A stretch of DNA of 12,115 bases. Origin: Candidatus Cloacimonadota bacterium. GTDB taxonomy: Bacteria; Cloacimonadota; Cloacimonadia; Cloacimonadales; Cloacimonadaceae. The stretch lies in the NCBI GenBank assembly GCA_028681035.1, contig JAQUJJ010000111.1, forward strand, positions 1 through 12,115. The letters run 5' to 3'. Of this stretch, positions 6,075 to 12,115 are shown piece after piece; within the stretch, counting starts at the first letter, position 1; each line of letters begins with the position of its first letter. A program made the position numbers and the translations under genes. The notes beneath the pieces were generated by a model, which was not told the DNA's origin, ran no database searches, and saw only the letters and a list, made by a program, of their open reading frames with translations.

Positions 6075-7147
6075 AAATACAACAAACTGAACATGGCATC
6101 CAGCATTATCACCGCAAATATGGAAGCAACCACAGAAGCTGTTGTGGCTTTACCCACACCCTCTGCCCCACCTTTTACCTGAAATCCAAAATAAGAGCCG
6201 ATAATTACAATCACCCAGGCAAATACTGTGCTCTTACCAAGGCTTACTACCAAATCCTTAAGCGTGATGATGTCTATAGAGCGAGACACAAAAGTGTGCA
6301 TGCTAAGATCGAGGAAACCAATCGCAATAATTCCGCCTCCAATCATGCCCACCATAATGGAGAAAGCAACCAGAATGGGCATAACAAAGGTTATGGCATG
6401 AAACTTGGGCACAACCACATAGCGAATAGGAGATAGTGCCATCATCTTCAAAGCATCAATCTCTTCGGTTACCTGCATAGTGGCGATTTCGGAGGCAATG
6501 GCGGAACCGCTGCGCCCCGCAATAATAATAGCAGTCATCAGGGGACCCATTTCCCTAACCATAGTAACCGCCAACAAATCGGCAATAAATACATTTGCGC
6601 CAAAATTGCGTAATTGGACAGCGGATTGAAGGGAAAGGATGAAACCAATAATGAAGGAAAGCAAAGCCACAATCGGCAATGCCTGAGAACCGAGGAGCGT
6701 TGCCTGCTGTACAAGTGAGCCCTTACGCTGTCCTTTGTGATTAAATATCCCCACAAATGACCAGTAGTATATTTCAGAGGCGAGCAACATAGCCTGGTAC
6801 ATGCTGTTGTAAGCATCTACCACAGAGCTGCCAATACTTTCGAAGAAGCCAATATTTACAATAGGTTCAGGCGAGGGAAGTTTTAGGGATGAAAAGGTAG
6901 TTATTATCTCTTGAATTTCTGCCGAGGCACCCTTTAGCAGCAGCACTCCTTGCTTGGCATATTTTTGCTGGATAGTATCCAAATATGCTACCCCTGCATT
7001 ATCGATAATACTAACTTCCGTTAAATCTATCATCGCAGGTTTATCTTTACCAAGCAAAGCATTTACTTCTTGCATCAATTGGGGTACGCTTTTTGCCGAA
7101 AGCTCTCCCATGAAGTACAGGACGTTATTAGTTAATTTACAAGGCAT
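6071..7147 (-). CDS. mlaE: MlaE permease with N-terminal MlaB-like STAS domain
   Basis: Inner-membrane permease of the MCE system. The 358 residues divide into an N-terminal STAS domain (about 1-95, with MIDLTEVSIIDNAGVAYLD at 39-57) and an MlaE domain (about 105-358). The latter holds the conserved REMGPLMTAIIIAGRSGSA (198-216) and TEEIDALKMMALSPIRYVV (227-245), the cytoplasmic coupling region, plus hydrophobic helices near 155-177, 250-280, 306-322 and 335-357. In E. coli the STAS part is a separate protein, MlaB, that binds MlaF; here it is fused. The position of the functionally important MlaB Thr (VDTAG) is Asn50 (IDNAG). The ATG at 7147 follows AGGGGA, which overlaps the stop of the upstream gene eight bases away. 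The downstream overlap with mlaF shows coupling. Confidence 0.93.
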   Translation of the reverse strand: MPCKLTNNVLYFMGELSAKSVPQLMQEVNALLGKDKPAMIDLTEVSIIDNAGVAYLDTIQQKYAKQGVLLLKGASAEIQEIITTFSSLKLPSPEPIVNIGFFESIGSSVVDAYNSMYQAMLLASEIYYWSFVGIFNHKGQRKGSLVQQATLLGSQALPIVALLSFIIGFILSLQSAVQLRNFGANVFIADLLAVTMVREMGPLMTAIIIAGRSGSAIASEIATMQVTEEIDALKMMALSPIRYVVVPKFHAITFVMPILVAFSIMVGMIGGGIIAIGFLDLSMHTFVSRSIDIITLKDLVVSLGKSTVFAWVIVIIGSYFGFQVKGGAEGVGKATTASVVASIFAVIMLDAMFSLLYL

Positions 7148-7155
7148 CTAGTCCC

Positions 7156-9339
7156 CTAATAGAATAAAGAAATCCGAAGGAAGGAACTGCCATCGTAAAC
7201 AACCCATGGCTTTTTTACCTTGTCATATTGAATGTTCACGTTTACATCCATCGAAACATTCCGGTAGAGACGGATATTTAAAATGTTCTCGTTCTCAAGA
7301 CGATAGTTACTTTCTGAGGCGTTCATCGGAAACAGAACATCTAAAGTAGAGTTTATGCTAATAAACTTAAGGATGTTATTAGCAGAGAGGATTACAGTAC
7401 TTTCAATGCCCTTGGAGTTGCGATCTAAATCCTCCCGATAGACATCGTGTTTGGGCATCGTTGCCGTGGCGGGTACTTCTGAAATGAAGGTGTAACTATC
7501 GTTATTATAATCTTGCTGCCATCCATAGCCTCCCCGCAAGCTCATCCAGCTATTGCCACCTAAGTTTACGCGGTATGTAAGCCCAGTCCCTTCCTTCAAC
7601 TTTAAGGGATAAAAAGCCTTTTTGCTCTTTAGACTTGGTTGATCAGTTTTGTAAGCCACTTGGTTCCCTTCGCTATCCCTTAGAATATAGTTCTTGTTCT
7701 CGCTAAAGAAGGTGGTTTCGTCGAAGAAGTGAGTACTTTGATCTGCCCTTCCGTAAAAAGCGAAGTTCTTCAAGAAAGCGTGCTTTTCAAAAGGATAAAG
7801 CAATAACACGCTCTTTAACGAATAATCATCTAAGTTAAACCGAAAATCTGTATCATTTGTAATGTTTAATCCCAAACTATACAAACTTCTTGAAGTGAAA
7901 TGAAAGGGGCGTATTTGGTCGTGTATATCAACTTTGTTTTCAAATTGAGCGGCAGCGTTAAAACTCATGAATGGCTTTTTTTTATCTACATTGTTATTTG
8001 AGGAAACGCTGACGTTGCCATGCAACGCACCTCTGTGAATCCGCTTTGAGCCCAAACCAAGATCGTCATCAACAAAGACACCAGCACCAATCAGGACATT
8101 TATTTCAGCATTAGGATCAACGATAATAGTTAATGTCTTTCTGTCACCTGCTAACAAGGGAACAGTGGCGAAATTGCGCATATCACTCCAAGAACCACCT
8201 CCTAACTTAACCAGATAATGGCCTGGAGGTAATAGCCAGAGTTTGTCCACCGAGCCTATTTCATCATCGCCCATAGAGAACATTCCCCCGCTATAATTCT
8301 TGTAACCCAGCCCAATTAAATCCTTAACCCAGATTTCGTAACCCGTACGCACTCTTGTTTTGGATTCGTCTAAGATTACCACTTGCAATTCACCCCACTG
8401 CGGGATAAGGACAGAACGTTGTTTGGGCTTAATATCAACAGGTATTACAATATCTCCTGCTTCATCTACGGTAACCCGATAACGCCCTGGTACCATAGGT
8501 ATTACATCGTTCATATATTGTTCATCAATACTAATCACGGTATTAAGGCTATCCAAACCCTCAATAGTATATCGTATCTGTTCATCAGTAATTGTTTTCG
8601 TTTTTACAGAAAGCTCTCCATAGGTAATTTGAGCCGCACTTTGTGCCATACTCTCAAATACATAGCGTTCTACTTGGTTTTTAGGGGCATTGGACAGACC
8701 ATCAGTAATCTTTTTGCCACTAAAGTACAAATTGCATTTGGCGGCAAAGATATTGGTCTCTTCCATAATCATTTCATTAAAAGCTTGTACCAGATACACC
8801 ATGGAAGGATCAATAAGCTCCATATAGCGTTCATTCCTGTGTGCCAAAACTATCGCTTGATTACTGGAATCACGCATCACGAATTCCATCCGCAAATACG
8901 CTTTGGGTTCTGTGCCTTCTATTTTTTCGATATTTAGCACATTAGTCTCTAAGAAGAAATTAGGGTTTTTATCCAGAACGTCATTGCGGGATATTTGCCC
9001 AAACAAGTTGTAAGCACGAAGACGTTGCACAACAAGATTGGGGATTGCATCCCTAAGCTTCGATGCCCAAACATCGTTTTGTAAATACTGAACCCTGTAA
9101 AAATTCTCCTTAACCACAATCTGATTACGGTCGTATGTTTTGGATAAGTTTGTGTCTAACACTTCCAATATTTTACCGGTATTAGTGGGGCGGCGTAATT
9201 CCGTCTTTTCGCCAGAACTCTGATAGTCCAAAACATAGTAATTGGTAACGGTTTTATTAACCTTGCCAAAACAACCTGATAGTAAAAAAAGAACTAAAAC
9301 ACATCCTAGCACCACATTTATCAAGCTTAATCTACGCAT
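7156..9339 (-). CDS. PqiC-like ABC-transport auxiliary lipoprotein fused to Ig-like modules and a probable outer-membrane beta-barrel
   Basis: A 727-residue secreted lipoprotein. Residues 1-22 form a signal peptide with lipobox LSGC (lipidated Cys23). Residues about 25-215 fit the ABC-type transport auxiliary lipoprotein family (PqiC-like): NYYVLDY, then a helix with LRDAIPNLVVQRLRAYNLFG, LETNVLNIEKI, and the helix before 206. Two beta-sandwich-like modules follow (about 255-410), each with a PGxYxVxV-type strand (PGRYRVTV, PGHYLVKL). Residues about 435-727 alternate polar and apolar residues in strand-length blocks (for example TGLTYRVNLGG, NILNIRLYRN, MDVNVNIQYDK) and end in LRISLFY, the C-terminal aromatic signature of outer-membrane barrels. 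PqiC itself is only about 190 residues, so the extension is the novelty. A perfect AGGAGG lies four bases before the ATG. It sits between the MCE and mlaE genes, pointing to the outer-membrane end of the same machine. The lipoprotein part is firm; the barrel is inferred. Confidence 0.82.
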   Translation of the reverse strand: MRRLSLINVVLGCVLVLFLLSGCFGKVNKTVTNYYVLDYQSSGEKTELRRPTNTGKILEVLDTNLSKTYDRNQIVVKENFYRVQYLQNDVWASKLRDAIPNLVVQRLRAYNLFGQISRNDVLDKNPNFFLETNVLNIEKIEGTEPKAYLRMEFVMRDSSNQAIVLAHRNERYMELIDPSMVYLVQAFNEMIMEETNIFAAKCNLYFSGKKITDGLSNAPKNQVERYVFESMAQSAAQITYGELSVKTKTITDEQIRYTIEGLDSLNTVISIDEQYMNDVIPMVPGRYRVTVDEAGDIVIPVDIKPKQRSVLIPQWGELQVVILDESKTRVRTGYEIWVKDLIGLGYKNYSGGMFSMGDDEIGSVDKLWLLPPGHYLVKLGGGSWSDMRNFATVPLLAGDRKTLTIIVDPNAEINVLIGAGVFVDDDLGLGSKRIHRGALHGNVSVSSNNNVDKKKPFMSFNAAAQFENKVDIHDQIRPFHFTSRSLYSLGLNITNDTDFRFNLDDYSLKSVLLLYPFEKHAFLKNFAFYGRADQSTHFFDETTFFSENKNYILRDSEGNQVAYKTDQPSLKSKKAFYPLKLKEGTGLTYRVNLGGNSWMSLRGGYGWQQDYNNDSYTFISEVPATATMPKHDVYREDLDRNSKGIESTVILSANNILKFISINSTLDVLFPMNASESNYRLENENILNIRLYRNVSMDVNVNIQYDKVKKPWVVYDGSSFLRISLFY

Positions 9340-9347
9340 AATTCCTC

Positions 9348-10580
9348 CTAATTACCCCGTAACAAAATTGAGGGAGTATCCGATATCTGACGAGTAAACT
9401 CCTTTAGATTATCACTCGTTTCTGCCATGGAATCTAGGATATCCAATAAATCGCCCTGACCTCTTACTACAAGTCGGTTTAAAGTAGTAATCAGTGTTCC
9501 TGTCTTTTGAATGGTAACCGAAAGCTCTGTAACCATTGCATTCAAATCTGTTTGTGCCAGTTTCCCCGCTAATTTACCTACATTATACATTAAACTATCC
9601 ACTCCGGGAGTACTTAGCATGGCATTCACTTTTTCCAGAGAACGATTGATATTATCACTTGTAGTAACTATCTGCTTGGTGGTCTCTAGTATCATTTTAT
9701 CTGTGTTACCACCAATGCTGTTAATCTGGAATTGTGTCTCCTCCATCAGTGATGTGCTTTGAGTAGTTATTTGATTTAAGCTTTGCTCTAGGTTTGCTGT
9801 AATGGAAGTAAGCTCTGCATTTAAGGTTTTAGTCAAGGTCTCCAAACTGGCTCTGGTATCATTGGTTAGATTATCAATATTATTTGTAGTGCTGCTAGTA
9901 ATTGCGTCCACGTTCTTGGTTAGATTTATAGTTAGAATATCCAAGTTCTTACCAAGATTCTCAGTAACATTAGCGGTATTGCTTGCAATTTTATTGAAAC
10001 TTGCAAGGGTAGTAGATAGGTTCTCTTGGGTTGAGCTAATCAAAAGACTTGTCTGCTCCAAAATGGTTGCAATATTCTGGCGATTCTCGGCATTGGTCAG
10101 GTCGCTGATATTGGCAGCAATCAGTTCTATCTTCTCAGCTATTGAAACCGCTCGATCGCTGATATCATCGATCATTGAGGTTCCCACTTTGATAAAGCTT
10201 TTCGGTTTTAGTAAGGCAGATTCGTTCGTCCCGCCTCGAATTTCAACATTCTTTAGTCCGGTTATGCCCGCCAGGGTAAGCAAGGCTTCTGTATCCGCTT
10301 TAATCGGAGTTCCGGATTCTACACTTATTGTGAGAGTTATTTTAGTAACATCTTTGGGGTCTATCTTTATACTCTCTACTCTGCCAACTTTTATACCCTG
10401 ATAGTTAACAGCCCCACCTACTTGGATGCCACTAACAGAATAGTTTTTGAACTGAATGAAATAGATATCCCTTTTTTGCACTAATTTGCTACCTGCTACC
10501 GCTGCAGCAAATACGATTATCAGCAGCGAACCTACTGCCAGAAATATTCCCAACCTAATTTTTGTTGCTTTGGAAACCAT
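9348..10580 (-). CDS. mlaD: MlaD-like MCE-domain protein with a hendecad-repeat helix
   Basis: Periplasmic lipid-binding component of the MCE system, anchored in the inner membrane. The 410 residues show one N-terminal membrane helix (about 10-30), a single MCE domain (about 38-117: VGGAVNYQGIKVGRVESI, then LAGITGLKNVEIRGG), and a long helical region (about 135-325) rich in Asn, Thr, Ser and Leu. Within it, residues 197-273 are seven consecutive 11-residue repeats with no phase break. The C-terminus DTPSILLRGN fits the Pro-Ser-x-Leu-Leu ending common in PqiB/MlaD-like proteins. Such helices in MCE proteins assemble into tubes or bundles that carry lipids across the periplasm. The ATG lies one base after the stop of the upstream gene, with AGAGG five bases before it. 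The length exceeds E. coli MlaD (about 183 residues) and is typical of longer MCE proteins outside Enterobacteria. Confidence 0.92.
   Translation of the reverse strand: MVSKATKIRLGIFLAVGSLLIIVFAAAVAGSKLVQKRDIYFIQFKNYSVSGIQVGGAVNYQGIKVGRVESIKIDPKDVTKITLTISVESGTPIKADTEALLTLAGITGLKNVEIRGGTNESALLKPKSFIKVGTSMIDDISDRAVSIAEKIELIAANISDLTNAENRQNIATILEQTSLLISSTQENLSTTLASFNKIASNTANVTENLGKNLDILTINLTKNVDAITSSTTNNIDNLTNDTRASLETLTKTLNAELTSITANLEQSLNQITTQSTSLMEETQFQINSIGGNTDKMILETTKQIVTTSDNINRSLEKVNAMLSTPGVDSLMYNVGKLAGKLAQTDLNAMVTELSVTIQKTGTLITTLNRLVVRGQGDLLDILDSMAETSDNLKEFTRQISDTPSILLRGN
9762..9992 (-). repeat. Seven in-phase 33-base units encoding 11-residue repeats
   Basis: Protein residues 197-273 of the MCE protein split into KIASNTANVTE, NLGKNLDILTI, NLTKNVDAITS, STTNNIDNLTN, DTRASLETLTK, TLNAELTSITA and NLEQSLNQITT. 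Position 6 is Leu, Val or Ile in six of the seven units, position 9 is Leu, Ile or Val in all, and position 10 is Thr in all seven. This is a hendecad pattern, three helical turns per unit. The DNA copies are diverged, so the pattern is kept at protein level. Confidence 0.8.
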
Positions 10581-10581
10581 A

Positions 10582-11982
10582 TTAGCCTCTTAAGGGGTTA
10601 CTATCCCCGTTTGGAATTTCACCAAGTTTCATTTCGCCTGTAAGAAGACAATTGCGAACAAACACAGCGGAAGCCGCATTGAGAGAAACTTTCCCCTCAC
10701 AAATCACATCTTCCAAAATAGTTACATCACCCTTTATTTTCAGCTCTTTGCATCCACTAAGAGATGGAGCACCCTTTGGAAATCTTGCTTGCATCGCATC
10801 TACAGTTGCGTAGTAAGCATCATCTAGCTCTATTGTAGGAGATTTATCCAGCCCCCGTTTTAGTGTAATCTGATATTGATCATTAAGATCATAAGCATCA
10901 GACCATATTGCAAGTAAATCATTTGTCTTTTTTACTGGGGCAAAGCGTTCCCTAGGAACAACAACAGCTTTGGCATTGTTGAAGATGCTAATTGCAGAAC
11001 CCATGGCTGTTTCCAGTTGATATATTGCCGTTCCATCCACCGTTTTAGGATTTACGATTAAGGGTAATAGCATCAAACCATCTGCAGAAATCAATTGCCA
11101 TTCCAGGGCTTTCAAATCTATCCACAGGTTATTGGTGTTAAAGTACTTATAGTAATCTATATCCTGAAATTGCTCAATCTCATCTGTCGGACATTGGGCA
11201 ATTTCACGCAGCATTAACTGCCCAGATAAATCTTCGCATAAGTGTCCACCCTTCTTGTCCATTGCAGTGCGGTTACACACCTCCATAACGAAAGGAATGT
11301 CGTGTTCTTCCATGTAGGCGGGAATAGATGTATCCAAGCTTGCGCCCAGATTATCGGCATTAGATACAAAAGCATAGCGGTAATCTGCGGCGATGAGCTT
11401 TTCTAAGAGACCATTTGAGGTTATTGCCGTGTAGAGATCTCCATGCCCTGGCGGATTCCATCTTTGTTCTTTGTCTTTTGCTTCGAAAGGCTGTAGATTA
11501 TCTTGTCGGATTCTGGGAAATTTATTCTGCATAAAAGAAAGCGGGATATCTTGCTTACCCAATTCGGGGTATTTGCTAAGGTAACTCAGGGTATCAGCCT
11601 CGGTACTAAAGCTATTCATGAACAATAGCAATATATCATACCCTGAACTGGCACGTAAGGTTAATATCTGTCTGCTGATGACATCCAGAAAGGTCATGTT
11701 TCCCTTCACTGGTAAAAGTGATTTTGCTTTCATAAGCCCCATACTTGTTCCCAGCCCACCATTTAGCTTTATCACTACTGTGTGCTTCAATAGCTGAGGC
11801 TTGGTGTTGCCTTTAATCTGTTCGTATTCTATTAAATTATCAGATGTGGGAGCTTGCATCTGTAGCTTGGCAATCAGCCCTTTATCTCCTTGCACCAGTT
11901 TATCATAGTAAGCAGTAAAAGTGCGGATAACCTCTTCGCTTAGTCCCTCTGCTTTCATCAATCTAGAATAGCTTGAACTCAT
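10582..11982 (-). CDS. UTP-glucose-1-phosphate uridylyltransferase, eukaryotic UGP2 type
   Basis: Makes UDP-glucose from UTP and glucose-1-phosphate for glycan and glycolipid synthesis, in the cytoplasm. From the ATG at 11982 (466 residues) the motifs are KLNGGLGTSMG (72-82, nucleotide loop), PPGHGDLY (177-184), SNADNLG (207-213, metal and uridine side), DKKGGHL (242-248), FNTNNLW (281-287) and FAPVKKTNDLL (347-357, catalytic Lys). A C-terminal part with short hexapeptide-like strands (about 395-460: KIKGDVTILEDVICEGKVSL) fits the left-handed beta-helix of this family. This is the UDPGP (UGP2) family, not the shorter bacterial GalU. An in-frame ATG at 11994 adds four residues, but its own ATGGGGA supplies the only good ribosome-binding site (GGGGA at 11988-11992), so 11982 is preferred. 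It is cotranscribed with the MCE genes (one base before mlaD). Confidence 0.92.
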   Translation of the reverse strand: MSSSYSRLMKAEGLSEEVIRTFTAYYDKLVQGDKGLIAKLQMQAPTSDNLIEYEQIKGNTKPQLLKHTVVIKLNGGLGTSMGLMKAKSLLPVKGNMTFLDVISRQILTLRASSGYDILLLFMNSFSTEADTLSYLSKYPELGKQDIPLSFMQNKFPRIRQDNLQPFEAKDKEQRWNPPGHGDLYTAITSNGLLEKLIAADYRYAFVSNADNLGASLDTSIPAYMEEHDIPFVMEVCNRTAMDKKGGHLCEDLSGQLMLREIAQCPTDEIEQFQDIDYYKYFNTNNLWIDLKALEWQLISADGLMLLPLIVNPKTVDGTAIYQLETAMGSAISIFNNAKAVVVPRERFAPVKKTNDLLAIWSDAYDLNDQYQITLKRGLDKSPTIELDDAYYATVDAMQARFPKGAPSLSGCKELKIKGDVTILEDVICEGKVSLNAASAVFVRNCLLTGEMKLGEIPNGDSNPLRG

Positions 11983-11987
11983 ATTAT

Positions 11988-11992
11988 TCCCC
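11988..11992 (-). promoter_or_regulatory. Ribosome-binding site that decides the UGPase start
   Basis: GGGGA read on the - strand lies five bases before the ATG at 11982. It overlaps the alternative ATG at 11994, which itself is preceded only by CAACTAAG with no purine-rich site. Confidence 0.5.
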
Positions 11993-11995
11993 ATC

Positions 11996-12115
11996 TTAGT
12001 TGATTAGCTCATCGATCATAGTTACATCCACTGCATGTGGGATGGTAATTGCACCGCTGGATGAGTGAGTGCTATTCCAAGCAATACTAGTGTCTATAGC
12101 TCCGCTATTCCTTGC
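11996..12115 (-). CDS. C-terminal 39 residues of an upstream operon gene, cut by the window edge
   Basis: The frame is open from the right edge to a TAA at 11996-11998, ending in IPHAVDVTMIDELIN. It is not in the supplied list of frames because it has no start in the window. I do not recognise the family from this tail; the Ser/Thr/Ala-rich stretch (WNSTHSSSGA) before a short helix gives no clear hint. The stop is 13 bases before the chosen UGPase start, so this gene very probably belongs to the same operon, and the operon promoter lies beyond the window. It could be a chance open frame, but the spacing matches the other junctions of this operon. Confidence 0.6.
   Translation of the reverse strand, partial: ARNSGAIDTSIAWNSTHSSSGAITIPHAVDVTMIDELIN

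Noticed and set aside
8383..8937. 184-residue + strand reading frame
   Set aside because: It is antisense to the well-supported lipoprotein gene, has no ribosome-binding site and no recognisable domain.
9802..10401. 199-residue + strand reading frame
   Set aside because: It is the antisense shadow of the MCE gene; its hydrophobic look comes from reading Asn/Thr/Ser-rich repeats on the opposite strand.

Overview
The window looks like a piece of a chromosome from a diderm (Gram-negative-type) bacterium of moderate to low GC. An inner-membrane MCE/Mla lipid-transport operon and a lipoprotein that seems to carry an outer-membrane beta-barrel both require an outer membrane. The eukaryote-type UDP-glucose pyrophosphorylase and the operon style would fit the FCB-side phyla (Cloacimonadota-like), but no marker gene here proves a lineage.

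The layout is two convergent blocks meeting at about 4.1-4.85 kb. On the + strand, positions 2-2305 hold the end of a LivM-type permease followed by LivG- and LivF-type ATPases with overlapping junctions: the cytoplasmic and membrane core of a branched-chain amino acid/amide (HAAT-family) importer. After a 109-base gap with a plausible promoter come two genes joined by a TAATG overlap (2415-4114): an unrecognised 297-residue protein and a 268-residue protein with a class III nucleotide-cyclase-like fold. This pair has the shape of a Pycsar-like signalling or defence module and is the best candidate here for an undescribed system.

Positions 4115-4845 contain no credible gene but are packed with structure. 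There is an array of TTTGCA boxes spaced about two helical turns apart, an AT-rich stretch with a 16-bp inverted repeat, and then a symmetric composite: a 44-base direct repeat at each end enclosing two long hairpins that are inverted relatives of each other. The two hairpins share their basal 9 nt but have different, still complementary, inner stems. Each is fully paired (with G-U pairs) only in the transcript that reaches it first.

On the - strand, one compact operon runs from the right edge to 4846: the tail of an unseen gene, a UDP-glucose pyrophosphorylase, an MCE-domain protein with seven in-phase 11-residue repeats, a PqiC-like lipoprotein fused to a probable beta-barrel, an MlaE permease fused to an MlaB-like STAS domain, the MlaF ATPase, and dihydrofolate reductase (TTG start overlapping the mlaF stop). 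Together the MCE protein, lipoprotein-barrel, MlaE and MlaF form a complete lipid-transport machine: ATPase and permease in and under the inner membrane, the MCE protein crossing the periplasm, and the lipoprotein-barrel at the outer membrane.
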